Numbered from the stretch's first letter, positions 8,816 through 18,248 are shown. The stretch: 56,852 bases of DNA from an uncultured Clostridia bacterium (GCA_947632125.1 CANRNV010000002.1:1-56852), one strand, 5' to 3'. The notes: generated by a model from the letters alone, not told the origin. Translations and numbers: made by a program.

Positions 8816-9100
8816 ATGGACAACAGCAGACAAAAAGTCATCAAAATCGTAACCGTAGCGGCGATCGCTCTTATCATTTTGCTCGCCGTTTCGCTTGTTA
8901 TCAACCTTGTAAAACTCGGAAATTCGCTGAGTCGGGAAGCAAAACTCAAAGACGAAATTGCCGCAATGGATAAAAACATCGAGGCAAGCGAAAGCACGCT
9001 CGACGAACTCAAAAGCTTTGACTATGTCGAGCAATACGCAAGGGACCACCTCAATATGAAAGGTCGGGACGAGCAAGCCTTTGTCCCCAAAGCAAAATAA
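8816..9100 (+). CDS. Septum formation initiator, DivIC/FtsB family
   Basis: A 94-residue bitopic division protein. A short cytosolic basic start leads into one membrane helix (about 10-31). A coiled-coil stretch follows (about 32-65; LSREAKLKDEIAAMDKNIEA), then the family's closing signature YVEQYARDHLNMKGRDEQAF. It would act at the division site with FtsL/DivIB-type partners. GAGGTAAAG provides the ribosome site. It stands alone, with its own promoter and a strong terminator. Confidence 0.85.
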   Translation: MDNSRQKVIKIVTVAAIALIILLAVSLVINLVKLGNSLSREAKLKDEIAAMDKNIEASESTLDELKSFDYVEQYARDHLNMKGRDEQAFVPKAK

Positions 9101-9111
9101 AACACGCAAAT

Positions 9112-9140
9112 AAATGCACCCCTATTTCGAGGTGCATTTT
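9112..9140 (+). terminator. Terminator of the divIC-like gene
   Basis: A 7-9 bp stem (AATGCACC and GGTGCATT arms) is closed by a short loop and followed by TTTT, 12 bp after the stop codon. Confidence 0.85.
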
Positions 9141-9205
9141 AAGTTAACCTATTTATTCGACCGTATTTATTCGATAGTCTTAATATTTGGTTCAATCAAA
9201 TTATA

Positions 9206-9363
9206 AACGAGTTCGGCTTTGACGAGCTCGATTTTTTATAAGTTCGTTCGACTGCTCGGTTTTATTCCGACCGTTTGGTTTTTTTAAGTTCGGCTTCCGG
9301 CTCGTTTATGTTCCGACAGATTCGTTTTTTACGAGTTCGTTCCCGCTCGGGTTTATAAGTGCG
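9206..9363. repeat. Degenerate 46-47 bp tandem repeat, terminator-like
   Basis: Units begin with AGTTCG at 9210, 9241, 9287 and 9334. The units at 9241 and 9287 align over 46-47 bp, both ending in TTCCGAC followed by a T-rich stretch. The first unit forms a CGAGTTCG/CGAGCTCG hairpin followed by TTTTTT. No gene is seen here. The stretch separates the divIC-like gene from the convergent lipoprotein gene. Confidence 0.6.
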
Positions 9364-9390
9364 TTTTGACCGGCTTTTATTTTAGGGGAA

Positions 9391-10927
9391 TTACCATCTG
9401 CCCGGACCCATGCCGCCGCCCGGTCTTACCCCGCCCGGACCGCCGGGAGCGTTTCCGCCGGGATTGCCTATCCCGCCCGACGAGCCCACGGTCGTGATGA
9501 TTTGGCTTATCGTAAACTCACACAGGTTGCTGTCGCCGCCGTAGATACGATACGTCTTGCCCAATTCGAGTTCGGGACAGGAAATGATTATCGACTGACA
9601 GGTTTTGGGTGTTTGGAACGTCATGATGGCGTTGCTGCTCTCGTCCGTCAAGGAAATATTCGTCCCCGCGGCGATCGATTGACTGCGTGCAAACGACACG
9701 ACGTATTGCTCGGAGTTTTGGGCGGGCGTTTCGACCATGCCAAGCGATCCTACCGCAAAAAAGTATCCGCCGTTTATGACCGTTCCCCGCTCGGAATCCA
9801 CGGAGCAGTCCATATTGCTCGTGGGACCGGCAACGTAGGTTTCGCCGCCCGAAATCAAGATCGTTCCGTTGGAGTCTATTCCGTCGCCGCTCGCATCGAC
9901 ATAGACCTTGCCGCCGCTTATGATGATATGTTCGACAATGCTTTTGTCGTCGCTTGCGGCATTGATGCCGTCGTCGCGCGCCGTGATATTCACCACGCCG
10001 CCCTCTATCTCGACATAGCTGCCCTCAATGCCCTCATAGCTTTTCGTCACGGTGATCTCGCCGCCCGAGATTTTGGTAAGACCGTCGCTTGTCAATGCGT
10101 CGTCATAGGTGGAAATACTCAATTTTCCGCCGCTCACCGAAAGGTTGCCGCTGCTTACGTGGATCGCATCGTCCGTGCTGTCGATGTTAAAAACGCCGTC
10201 CTCGATGATTATCGAGTAGTCGCCCTCGGTGACGGTGATCTCCTTTTCGTCATCGCTCGGTTCCCGCAGACAGGACTTCTATTTTGCAATTCGAAGCCGA
10301 AACGGAGAGCGCGGAAATCGCGTGGTTTCCCGCCGTAAGCGACAGAGAGCAATCGACGACGGCAAGCGCCTTGGAAACTTTGAGCGCGTTCTTGGTACTT
10401 TCTACCGACAAAGAGCCGTTCCCGTTAAGCGAGAGCGATCCCTTGATGTGGACGGCGTTCTCGCCCTCCGCCGAAGAAACAATGGAATTTTCGCCGATAA
10501 GCGTAATGACGACCTCGGCTTTTTTGTATTCGGAGCCGTTGAGCGCAATGCCCGACGTCGCCTCGATCTCCGCACCGTCGAAGATGAGGTGCACTTTAAG
10601 CCCCTCGTCGCCGAGCAAAATCCCGCCGTATTTGCCGCTGAAACGATATGTTCCGCTCTCGGATATCTCATAGACTTCTTCGGTCGGCTCAACCGCAGTT
10701 TCCTCGTCCGAAGAGGTGTTGCCCGACAAATCGGAAAAATCCTCGTCCTTAAAATCGTCCTTGACGTCGCCCGTAACATCGTCTGCGCTGTCTGCGACTT
10801 CGCCCGTGCCGCCGCCTCCGAGATAGTCGCCCGGGTTTTCAAAGCCCTTGGGAGCTTCGGGTCCGCAACTTGCCAAAACGCATACGGATAAGGCAAGCGC
10901 AAATATCAAAATCACAATCCGCCTCAT
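9391..10927 (-). pseudogene. Frameshifted lipoprotein with Cthe_2159-type carbohydrate-binding beta-helix
   Basis: The gene begins at ATG 10927 (AGGAG site) with a lipoprotein signal ending LASC, then an acidic linker and a beta-helix. The first frame stops at 10250-10252 after EVLSAGTER. The second frame carries on seamlessly from about 10260 as EPSDDEKEITVTEGDYSI and reaches 9391 with a Gly/Pro-rich tail (GGNAPGGPGGVRPGGG). The repeated strands (ISGGEITVTKSYEGIEG, DGINAASDD, DGIDSNGTILISGG) resemble the calcium/carbohydrate-binding Cthe_2159 family. The break lies where family members usually have a GxDGIH-type loop, so a small deletion is likely. It is either a pseudogene, a phase variant or a sequencing error. 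Confidence 0.75.
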
Positions 10928-11046
10928 TTTTATCTCCTTTTGGGTAGTTTTCCTTAAAAAACCGCCTTAATAATTGTATTATTATGTTAAATTGTACCAT
11001 AAAACACGCAAAATGTCAAGTGAAAAGTTTTTGTCCTTTTTTTCGG

Positions 11047-11075
11047 TTGACTTTTATCCGAGGCAGGCGTATCAT
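11047..11075 (+). promoter_or_regulatory. Promoter of the short Ppx/GppA gene, leaderless layout
   Basis: TTGACT (11047-11052), 17-bp spacer and TATCAT (11070-11075). The start codon begins 7 nt after the -10 box, about where transcription should start. Confidence 0.65.
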
Positions 11076-11082
11076 ATGTATT

Positions 11083-11880
11083 ATGAACGTAATAGATATA
11101 GGCAGCAACAGCGTAAGAAGTTACGACGGGAAAAACAAAACCGTCATCACCACTCGGCTCGCCGAGGGAATGAGCGGCGATGTCCTCTCGCCCCTATCCA
11201 TAGCTCGCACGGTAGAGGCGATAAAAAAGCTGAGCGACGGCATAGAAAGCGTCGCTTTTGCCACCGAAGCGGTGCGGCGGGCGAAAAATCGGGATGAGTT
11301 CCTCGGGCTCGTTTATAGCTATACGGGGCTTACCGTACACGTGCTAAGCGGCGAGGAAGAGGCGGAAATAAGCTTTTTGGGTGCGACGGCGGGTTGCAAA
11401 GAGCGCAATGCGGTCATAGACCTCGGCGGGGCAAGCTGCGAGATAATCTTCGGCGAAAACGGCAAGATATCGTTCAGTCGCTCCTTTCCGTTCGGCTGCG
11501 TAACGCTCACCGACAAATTCGGGCAAGATAAGCCTATGATCGTAAAGTACGTAAGCGGCTTACTCGACGTCCCGCCGTATAAGTACAACAGGCTTTTCGC
11601 GGTAGGCGGAACGGTGACTTCGCTTGCCGCCATGAAGAAAGAGTTACGCTTTTACGACAGGCAGGCGGTAAACGGCACCACTCTGTCGGAAAGCGACATC
11701 GATGGGCTTATAGCCTCGGTCGAGGTGGGCAAGGTCTATCCCACCCTCTCGCCCGAGCGGCGCAAGACGATAGTAGCGGGCGGAGCGGCTGTCTGCGCCG
11801 TTATGCAAAGGCTTGGCGGGTCGATCACGGTGAGCGAAAACGACAATTTGGAGGGCTACGTAATAAGGTACCTTATGTAA
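11083..11880 (+). CDS. Short Ppx/GppA-family phosphatase (exopolyphosphatase-like)
   Basis: A 265-residue protein of the actin-like ASKHA fold. The N-terminus VIDIGSNSVRSY matches the phosphate-1 loop, and AVIDLGGASCEIIF and FAVGGTVTSLA match the later nucleotide-binding elements. It consists only of the catalytic core and lacks the C-terminal HD-like domain of the larger paralogue at 31608-33122. The ATG at 11083 is chosen because homologues begin here. No ribosome site is visible, and the promoter places the transcript start almost on the ATG. The substrate could be polyphosphate, (p)ppGpp or another phosphoanhydride. Confidence 0.85.
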   Translation: MNVIDIGSNSVRSYDGKNKTVITTRLAEGMSGDVLSPLSIARTVEAIKKLSDGIESVAFATEAVRRAKNRDEFLGLVYSYTGLTVHVLSGEEEAEISFLGATAGCKERNAVIDLGGASCEIIFGENGKISFSRSFPFGCVTLTDKFGQDKPMIVKYVSGLLDVPPYKYNRLFAVGGTVTSLAAMKKELRFYDRQAVNGTTLSESDIDGLIASVEVGKVYPTLSPERRKTIVAGGAAVCAVMQRLGGSITVSENDNLEGYVIRYLM

Positions 11881-11949
11881 TTATTGTCAGTATATATTTT
11901 TCGCCTGAGTATATACTAAGTGTACAAACTACATAAGGAGGTGGACACC

Positions 11950-12066
11950 ATGGCAGGCACCAAAAAGAGCACCGGCAAGACTTCGAGCAAGACTTCGAGC
12001 AAGAAGAGCACCAAATCCTGCTCCTCGAAAGCCAAGAAGAGCGCCGATACCAAGAGCTGCAACTGA
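11950..12066 (+). CDS. Small Lys/Ser-rich basic protein, 38 residues
   Basis: Begins MAGTKKSTGKTSSKTSSKKS and ends in a segment with two more Cys-containing turns (KSCSS and KSCN). About a third of the residues are Lys and a third Ser/Thr, with no hydrophobic core, so it should be disordered and highly positive. An excellent AAGGAGGTG ribosome site stands 7 nt before the ATG, and a strong terminator follows, so it looks like a real expressed gene. A 12-bp direct repeat encodes KTSS twice. A perfect palindrome AGTATATACT lies at 11908-11917. Composition recalls histone H1-like tails; DNA or RNA binding is only a guess. Confidence 0.7.
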   Translation: MAGTKKSTGKTSSKTSSKKSTKSCSSKAKKSADTKSCN

Positions 12067-12085
12067 TAACTCTGTGGGGGAAAAC

Positions 12086-12118
12086 AAAGAACAAGCGGGA
12101 ACTCCGCCTGTTCTTTTT
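12086..12118. terminator. Strong terminator after the small basic protein
   Basis: Arms AAAGAACA and TGTTCTTT extended by GCGG/CCGC, then TTTTT. In reverse it also has T-rich ends and may stop the kor-suc operon. Confidence 0.85.
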
Positions 12119-12169
12119 ATATATCGATTTATCGGATCGTCTTTTAATATTAGATTTTTTGTCTTGGCA

Positions 12170-13462
12170 TTATTGTAGGAAGTTCATTATTTGCGGAACG
12201 AACACGAGCAAAATGAGCGCTATCGGATAGGTTGCCGCATAAGCCGAAGCCACGTCCTCGGTTTCGGCTACCGAGATAAGCGAGCCGAGCGCGGGGGTGG
12301 ACGTCATCCCGCCCGTTATCGAGCCGAGGTTGTTAAGAAGGCACAGCTTGAAGCCGAACTTCGCCACGATAAAGCCGATGATCATGGGGATAAGGGTCAT
12401 AAGCACGCCGTACAGGAACACGATGGGAGTTTTGCTTACAAGCTCCAAGAATTGAAGTCCGCCTTCGAAGCCCGAACCCATAAGGAATAAAACCAATCCG
12501 AGTTCCCTGAATACTTTAAGGGTATTGTCGGGCACGCGAAGGGAAACTTTGCCTATCCTGCCGAAGTGACCGAATAAAAGTCCCACAAGCAAGCAACCGC
12601 CCGTAGAGGTGAGGTTGAATATGATGCTGCTTGAAAACTTAAAGCTTATCGCTCCCACCAAAAGTCCGAGTAACACGGTTATGGAAAAGATACAAAGCCC
12701 GAACTTATCAAATTCAAACAGCTTTTTCTTTTCGCCGCTTTCTACCGAAATTTCGTCGATATCGGCTCCCTTGGGTGCTCCTTGAAGAAGGAGAAGCTCC
12801 CTTTCCTTTGCCATGTCCGCTCTGAAGATCTTGGGCAGAAGCTGAACGAAAAGCACCACGCCCAACACGCCGAACGGATAAGCCGCTCCGTTTGCCGCCG
12901 CAACATTGGGATTGTTTTCGAACACACCTTGTGCTGCCGAAAAGCCGGGGGTCGAGGTGAGTGAGCCCATCAAAAGTCCCGTAGCCGTAGCCGCATCGAC
13001 GTTGGGGTCGAGGCACGTGACGAGAATACAAACCACCGTGCCGCTGACTATTATAACCACGCCGAGCACTATGTACGCGACCGCCTTACTCTTGAAGTTG
13101 CGGAAGAATTTGGGACCCGCGATCAATCCGACTGCCGTTACAAAGAGGGCAAGACCGATATTTTTGCACAAAGAAAAGGTGGAAGATCCCCAATTCATAG
13201 TGATAACGTTTTCGCCGAAAGTGCTATTGAGCGAAGCATTTATGGGATCTCGCAGTTCGCTTATCATTATACCCATAATTACCGCCATGATAAATACGCC
13301 TGCGCTTCCGAGCGAAACGCCCTTTATCTTTATTCTACCCAATAAGTAGCCGAATACAAGTACGATAAAAATCCCGAAAAGAGGGCTTGTCATCGTCTTG
13401 ACAAGCTGGAACCACATCTCCTGAAAGAAGTTTAGTCCCGCCGTCGAAATCAGAGTGTTCAT
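12170..13462 (-). CDS. AspT/YidE-family carrier, candidate succinate exporter
   Basis: A 430-residue membrane protein with two homologous halves of about five helices each, joined by a charged linker near residues 215-255. Motifs such as GLLMGSLTSTPGFSAA and SITGGMTSTPALGSLI, one in each half, mark the aspartate:alanine exchanger family. That family includes the succinate exporter SucE of Corynebacterium. Typical members have two TrkA-C regulatory domains in the linker; here they are missing. It is the last gene of the kor-suc operon, 4 bp after sucD, so export of succinate (or exchange with another dicarboxylate) is the natural inference. No strong ribosome site is seen. Confidence 0.85.
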   Translation of the reverse strand: MNTLISTAGLNFFQEMWFQLVKTMTSPLFGIFIVLVFGYLLGRIKIKGVSLGSAGVFIMAVIMGIMISELRDPINASLNSTFGENVITMNWGSSTFSLCKNIGLALFVTAVGLIAGPKFFRNFKSKAVAYIVLGVVIIVSGTVVCILVTCLDPNVDAATATGLLMGSLTSTPGFSAAQGVFENNPNVAAANGAAYPFGVLGVVLFVQLLPKIFRADMAKERELLLLQGAPKGADIDEISVESGEKKKLFEFDKFGLCIFSITVLLGLLVGAISFKFSSSIIFNLTSTGGCLLVGLLFGHFGRIGKVSLRVPDNTLKVFRELGLVLFLMGSGFEGGLQFLELVSKTPIVFLYGVLMTLIPMIIGFIVAKFGFKLCLLNNLGSITGGMTSTPALGSLISVAETEDVASAYAATYPIALILLVFVPQIMNFLQ

Positions 13463-13466
13463 AAGC

Positions 13467-14372
13467 TTATTTATTTAGGCACTTTTCGTAAATGCCCGCC
13501 TCCTTGATCGCCTCGATGAGCGTTTCGCCGATCCTATCGGGAGTGGGAGCGACCTTGACGCCGCAACTTTCGAGCATGGCTACCTTGCCTGCCGCAGTTC
13601 CCTTTCCGCCCGAAATGATCGCGCCCGCATGACCCATTCGCTTTCCGGCGGGAGCCGTTCTGCCCGAAATAAAGGCAGCGACGGGCTTATCTTTCATATT
13701 GTCCCGTATCCACTCGGCGGCGTCCTCTTCGCCGCTTCCGCCTATTTCGCCTATCATGACGACGGCGTACGTTTCGGGGTCGTCCTTAAACATTTTGAGC
13801 ACGTCGATAAAGCCCGTGCCCTTGATCGGGTCGCCGCCGATACCCACCGCCGTGGACTGACCGAGCCCGCTCTTGGTGAGTTGGTCGACCGCCTCGTAGG
13901 TGAGCGTTCCCGAGCGGGAAATTACGCCTATATGACCCTTTTGGTGAATACGTGCCGGCAAAATGCCCACCTTGCACTCGCCCGGGGAGATAAGTCCCGG
14001 GCAGTTGGGTCCTATCAGCCTCGTCTTTTTGCCGACGAGGTAGTTTTTTACCCTCATCATGTCGAGGACGGGTATACCCTCGGTGATGCAGACGACAAGG
14101 TCGAGTTCGGCGTCGATCGCCTCGATTATTCCGTCGGCGGCAAAGGCTGCGGGCACGTAGATGACCGAGGTATTGGCCCCCGTCTTTTCCTTGGCTTCCT
14201 TGACCGTGTCGAACACGGGCACGCCGAGGATCTCCATTCCACCCTTGCCGGGGGTGACGCCGCCCACGACTTTGGTGCCGTACTCTATCATTTGGGAGGT
14301 GTGGAATTGCCCCTGACCGCCCGTTATTCCCTGAACTATCAGCTTTGTATCTTTATTTATAAGTATGCTCAT
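13467..14372 (-). CDS. sucD: Succinyl-CoA synthetase alpha subunit
   Basis: Alpha subunit of the enzyme that interconverts succinyl-CoA + NDP + phosphate and succinate + NTP. It has 301 residues. The CoA-binding Rossmann start [32 protein letters not shown] and the phosphohistidine loop [14 protein letters not shown] are present. GGAGGT precedes the ATG. It is directly downstream of sucC and upstream of the AspT-like carrier. Confidence 0.95.
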   Translation of the reverse strand: MSILINKDTKLIVQGITGGQGQFHTSQMIEYGTKVVGGVTPGKGGMEILGVPVFDTVKEAKEKTGANTSVIYVPAAFAADGIIEAIDAELDLVVCITEGIPVLDMMRVKNYLVGKKTRLIGPNCPGLISPGECKVGILPARIHQKGHIGVISRSGTLTYEAVDQLTKSGLGQSTAVGIGGDPIKGTGFIDVLKMFKDDPETYAVVMIGEIGGSGEEDAAEWIRDNMKDKPVAAFISGRTAPAGKRMGHAGAIISGGKGTAAGKVAMLESCGVKVAPTPDRIGETLIEAIKEAGIYEKCLNK

Positions 14373-14381
14373 TTTGACCTC

Positions 14382-15539
14382 CTATTTTGCCATTTCCACG
14401 GCTTTCCTTGCCGCAGATCTGAGGTCGCCCTCTGCGTAAATTTTAAGTCCCGAATCTTTGAGGATCTGCTTTCCCTTTTCCACGTTCGTGCCGTCAAGAC
14501 GAACGATAAGCGGAACATTGAGCCCGACTTCCTTTGCGGCTATAACTATGCCCTCGGCAATGACGTCGCACTTGACGATCCCGCCGAAGATGTTGACGAG
14601 TATCGCGCGCACCGAAGCGTCGGAGAGCAGTTTGAACGCCGCCGTCACCCTCTCGGTGGTTGCAGTGCCGCCTACGTCGAGGAAGTTTGCGGGTTCGCCG
14701 CCGAATGCGTGGATTATGTCCATCGTCGCCATGGCAAGCCCCGCCCCGTTGACCATGCAGCCGATCGAGCCGTCGAGCGAAACGTAGTTGAGGTCGTGCT
14801 TTGCCGCCTCGTACTCCTTGGGGTTTTCCTCGTCGACGTCACGCAGTTCCAAAATGTCGGGATGACGGAAAAGCGCGTTGTCGTCGAAGTTGACCTTGCC
14901 GTCGATGGCGATAAGCTTGCCCTCTTCGGTTTCGACGAGCGGGTTTATCTCGACAAGCGAGCAGTCCTTTTCGACGAAGAGGCGGTACATATTTTTGAGC
15001 ATAAGGATAAATTCCTTGACGTTTTCTTTCCTTATGCCTATTTTGTCCGCCACGTACCTTGCCTCGTAATCCCTAAGCCCCATCGTCGTGCTTACAAGCT
15101 GTTTTACGATAAGTTCGGGCTGAGAAGCGGCGATCTCCTCGATCTCCGTGCCGCCCGCGCCCGAGGCGATGATCACGACGCTTGCGTTTTCGTTGTCGAC
15201 GGCGAGCGAAAGGTAAAATTCCTTTTTGATATTTACGGCGTCGGTAACAAGCACCTTCCGTACGAGTTTGCCCTCGGCGCCCGTCTGCTTGTTGACTATC
15301 CTCATGCCGAGGATCTTGCTTGCCGCAGCCTCGACCTCGTCGAGGGTACGAGCGAGTTTAACGCCGCCCGCCTTGCCTCTTCCGCCGCAGTGAGCCTGAG
15401 CCTTGACTACGTACATAGAGCTACTAAGCTTTGCCGCATATTCCTTTGCCTGTTCCTTGGTCGTAGCCACGTAGCCTTGCTGAGTGGCGACTCCGAACTT
15501 GGCGAAAAGTTCCTTTGCTTGATATTCGTGTATCTTCAT
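14382..15539 (-). CDS. sucC: Succinyl-CoA synthetase beta subunit (ATP-grasp)
   Basis: Beta subunit of 385 residues with the ATP-grasp fold. The start [17 protein letters not shown] is the classic SucC N-terminus; an upstream in-frame ATG is rejected because AGGAG sits just before 15539. Further motifs are [16 protein letters not shown], the metal/phosphate region [14 protein letters not shown], and [12 protein letters not shown] near the C-terminus. With the KGOR genes upstream it gives substrate-level phosphorylation from 2-oxoglutarate. Confidence 0.95.
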   Translation of the reverse strand: MKIHEYQAKELFAKFGVATQQGYVATTKEQAKEYAAKLSSSMYVVKAQAHCGGRGKAGGVKLARTLDEVEAAASKILGMRIVNKQTGAEGKLVRKVLVTDAVNIKKEFYLSLAVDNENASVVIIASGAGGTEIEEIAASQPELIVKQLVSTTMGLRDYEARYVADKIGIRKENVKEFILMLKNMYRLFVEKDCSLVEINPLVETEEGKLIAIDGKVNFDDNALFRHPDILELRDVDEENPKEYEAAKHDLNYVSLDGSIGCMVNGAGLAMATMDIIHAFGGEPANFLDVGGTATTERVTAAFKLLSDASVRAILVNIFGGIVKCDVIAEGIVIAAKEVGLNVPLIVRLDGTNVEKGKQILKDSGLKIYAEGDLRSAARKAVEMAK

Positions 15540-15549
15540 TTTGTTCTCC

Positions 15550-16083
15550 TCAAATTGTCTTTGCAAGTCTTTCGCCCGCATAGAGCGCCTTGCGGTTGAT
15601 CTCTTCCGTTCCCTTGGGAATGTGACGGAAAACCGCCTTTTCGAGGTCATCGAGGCTGACGAGCCCGAGCGCGGCATTGATTGCCGCTACCGCAACGATG
15701 TTGGCGGTAAACGCCTTGCCGACCTCGGTCCTTGCCGTTTCCAAAATGGGAAGAGCGTATATCTTTTTCGCTTTGAGCGAGGCGGGAATGTCGAGCGACG
15801 AGTCCGCCATGACTATGCAATCGTCCACGTTTACGGCGTACTTATCGAGCGACGCCTGTGTGAGCGCAAGCAAGAACGTGGGCTTTGTGACCTTGGTAAA
15901 GCCTATTTGCTCGTCGGAAATTATGACTTCGGCTTTGCACATTCCGCCCCTTGCCTCGGGTCCGTAGGACTGCGATTGAGCGGTGTTCTTACCCGCGATT
16001 ATGGCTGCTTCGGCTAAGATAATGGTGGCGAGAATGACGCCTTGTCCGCCCGAACCTGCGAGCCTTATCTCCATTTTACTCAT
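15550..16083 (-). CDS. korC: 2-oxoacid:ferredoxin oxidoreductase gamma subunit (KorC)
   Basis: A 177-residue gamma domain. It shows the GSGGQGVILA nucleotide-like loop near the N-terminus and the family phrase SQSYGPEARGGMCKAEV, which contacts CoA/TPP in known enzymes. The start at 16083 overlaps the korB stop as ATGA with a good AGGAGG site. It belongs to the delta-alpha-beta-gamma gene order typical of 2-oxoglutarate enzymes. Confidence 0.92.
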   Translation of the reverse strand: MSKMEIRLAGSGGQGVILATIILAEAAIIAGKNTAQSQSYGPEARGGMCKAEVIISDEQIGFTKVTKPTFLLALTQASLDKYAVNVDDCIVMADSSLDIPASLKAKKIYALPILETARTEVGKAFTANIVAVAAINAALGLVSLDDLEKAVFRHIPKGTEEINRKALYAGERLAKTI

Positions 16084-16904
16084 TTTTTTGCCTCCTTGAG
16101 CCTGTCTATTATCTTTTGATATTCGTCGGAAAATTCGGGGAAGTCGTCCTCGACAAGTTTGCCGAGAATGAATTTGCCGCTGCGCTCCTCCCTCGACATG
16201 GTCTTTGCCTGCTCGAAAGTGATCGTGTTGTCGCGCTGATACTTCATCATGTCGACGGCGCTGCCCTTTTTGTTCTTCCTGCCGTAATAGGTGGCGCAAA
16301 TTCCGGCGCAGTCAATTAGCGAGAAGCCCTTGTGTCTGAGCCCGTCCTCGATGAGTTTTATCGTCTGTTGAGCATGATACGCCGTGCCCTTAGCCACGTA
16401 CGAAGCGCCGGCCGCAGCCGCAAGCACCGCTATGTCGAACGGACGATCGATGTTGCCGTAAGGAGCGGTCGTGCCGAACTCGCCCGTCGGCGTCGTGGGC
16501 GAGTACTGTCCGCCCGTCATTCCGTAAATGTCGTTGTTGAATACGATGACCGTTATGCCGATGTTGCGACGAGCCGCATGGATAAGGTGGTTGCCGCCGA
16601 TCGCCGCAACGTCGCCGTCGCCCGCTATCACTATGACTTCGAGGTCGGGACGAGCCATTTTGACGCCCGTGGCGAAAGCTATCGCCCTGCCGTGCGTGGT
16701 GTGCATGGTTTGAAAGTCCATATAGCCCGCCGCTCTCGAAGCGCAACCTATGCCCGAAACGAGGCAGACCTTTTCTTGGTCGATGCCGAGGTTTTTCACC
16801 GCCTGAGCCACGTCACGCATCAAAATTCCGTGACCGCAACCCGGGCACCAAATGTGCGGAAGGTGCTCCTCTCGCATATACTTCATTATAAGCTCGCTTG
16901 CCAT
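16080..16904 (-). CDS. korB: 2-oxoacid:ferredoxin oxidoreductase beta subunit (KorB)
   Basis: The thiamine-pyrophosphate subunit, 274 residues. HIWCPGCGHGI (about 16-26) carries cluster cysteines, VIAGDGDVAAIGGNH is the TPP/magnesium motif, and FNNDIYGMTGGQYSPT is the YGMTGGQ signature. The start codon overlaps the korA stop (TAATG). Succinyl-CoA formation is inferred from the neighbouring sucCD. Confidence 0.95.
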   Translation of the reverse strand: MASELIMKYMREEHLPHIWCPGCGHGILMRDVAQAVKNLGIDQEKVCLVSGIGCASRAAGYMDFQTMHTTHGRAIAFATGVKMARPDLEVIVIAGDGDVAAIGGNHLIHAARRNIGITVIVFNNDIYGMTGGQYSPTTPTGEFGTTAPYGNIDRPFDIAVLAAAAGASYVAKGTAYHAQQTIKLIEDGLRHKGFSLIDCAGICATYYGRKNKKGSAVDMMKYQRDNTITFEQAKTMSREERSGKFILGKLVEDDFPEFSDEYQKIIDRLKEAKK

Positions 16905-18034
16905 TATTTGACCTCCTCGACCGCTTTGACGATCTCGCTCGGCGTGATGACCGTGCCGTCGACCTTGCCCACAAATCCGATTTTGCGGTCCTTGATTACA
17001 CGCTCGACTTCAAGCAAGATCTGTCCGTAGTTGTGCTCCGCTACTATGATGTTCTTGACGCTCTTAGGCAAAGCCGAAAGTTGCTTTTCGGGGAAAGGCC
17101 ATATGGTAATGGGTCGGAAATATCCCACCTTTTTGCCCTTTGCCCTGAGTTCCTCGACAGCCGACATAACGCTTCGCTTGGTGCCGCCGTAGCATACGAT
17201 AACGGTTTCGGCGTCGTCGCAGAATTTCTCTTCGACTTCCACTATGTCGTCGATGTTGTTTTCTATCTTCTTCATAAGCCTCGTCACAAGCTGACCGGCT
17301 ACCTCGTTGTTGTTGGTGGGGAAGCCGTCCGGTCCGTGCGCAAGACCCGTGATGTTGTATCTTATATCATAGCCCGTAAGGTGGAAGCGAGGCACGTCGT
17401 CGCCCTCGCACACGTGATACGGCAAATGCAATGTGTCGGGACGTTGCTTCATCTTACGCTCGATGATCTCGACCTCCGCCTCGTCGTCGAACTCGATACC
17501 CTCGCGAAGGTGTCCCACGATCTCGTCCATAAGAAAGATGACGGGAGTACGATACTTCTCGGCAAGGTTAAATGCACGAATGATGAGGTTGTAGCACTCG
17601 CTTACCGACGAGGGCGAAATTGCGATTATGGAATGGTCGCCGTGCGTCCCCCACCTTGCCTGCATTACATCGCTCTGCGAGGGCGATGTCGGGAGTCCCG
17701 TGGACGGACCCGAGCGTTGAACGTCGACGATGACCACGGGAATTTCGGTCATGCAAGCGTAGCCGATGTTCTCCTGTTTAAGCGAAAAACCGGGACCGCT
17801 TGTCGCCGTCATGGACTTGGTGCCGACAGCCGAAGCGCCGATAACCGCCGCCATACTGCCGATTTCGTCCTCCATTTGTATAAAGTGACCGCCGACTTGC
17901 GGGAGCCTTACCGCCGACTGCTCGGCGATCTCGGTGGACGGGGTGATGGGATAGCCGGCAAAAAACCTCATGCCCGCCTTAATGGCACCCTCGACGACCG
18001 CCTCGTTGCCTTGCATCAAAACTCTATTCTTCAT
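16904..18034 (-). CDS. korA: 2-oxoacid:ferredoxin oxidoreductase alpha subunit (KorA)
   Basis: Alpha subunit, 376 residues. It has the substrate-side TPP domain (GMRFFAGYPITPSTEIAEQ; ATSGPGFSLKQENIGYA; VDVQRSGPSTGLPT), then the transketolase C-terminal-like domain ending in a KVDGTVITP stretch. The AGYPITPSTE and SGPGFSL motifs are hallmarks of the 2-oxoglutarate/2-oxoacid class. It overlaps korD by 11 bp and has GAGGAGGT before its ATG. Confidence 0.95.
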   Translation of the reverse strand: MKNRVLMQGNEAVVEGAIKAGMRFFAGYPITPSTEIAEQSAVRLPQVGGHFIQMEDEIGSMAAVIGASAVGTKSMTATSGPGFSLKQENIGYACMTEIPVVIVDVQRSGPSTGLPTSPSQSDVMQARWGTHGDHSIIAISPSSVSECYNLIIRAFNLAEKYRTPVIFLMDEIVGHLREGIEFDDEAEVEIIERKMKQRPDTLHLPYHVCEGDDVPRFHLTGYDIRYNITGLAHGPDGFPTNNNEVAGQLVTRLMKKIENNIDDIVEVEEKFCDDAETVIVCYGGTKRSVMSAVEELRAKGKKVGYFRPITIWPFPEKQLSALPKSVKNIIVAEHNYGQILLEVERVIKDRKIGFVGKVDGTVITPSEIVKAVEEVK

Positions 18035-18224
18035 TGGCTACCTCCTCTAAATAGATAGCATAGTCGGGACAACGCAGTTCGCACAAGCCGCACTTTATGC
18101 AGTCGTTGGGATTTACTACGCTGACCTTTTCCTTGACGATTTTCAGCACCTTTTTGGGGCAGAACTCCGCGCATATACCGCAGCCCTTGCACCAAGATGC
18201 ATCCACTACCAATCTTTTAGCCAT
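18024..18224 (-). CDS. korD: 2-oxoacid:ferredoxin oxidoreductase delta subunit, 2[4Fe-4S] ferredoxin (KorD)
   Basis: A 66-residue ferredoxin with two cluster motifs, CKGCGICAEFCPKKV and CIKCGLCELRCPDYA, each CxxCxxCxxxCP. It passes electrons from the TPP subunit to free ferredoxin. Longer in-frame starts exist, but ATG 18224 has AAGGAGAAAG before it and matches family N-termini. It is the first gene of the seven-gene operon. Confidence 0.93.
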   Translation of the reverse strand: MAKRLVVDASWCKGCGICAEFCPKKVLKIVKEKVSVVNPNDCIKCGLCELRCPDYAIYLEEVANEE

Positions 18225-18248
18225 AACTTTCTCCTTAAATATTCGGGC

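Noticed and set aside
11884-11917. TTGTCA/TATACT promoter for the 38-residue gene
   Set aside because: The spacer would be 22 bp, too long for a normal promoter.
13629-15599. 656-codon open frame antisense to sucD-sucC
   Set aside because: It is a shadow of codon bias in the real genes; no ribosome site and no recognisable protein.
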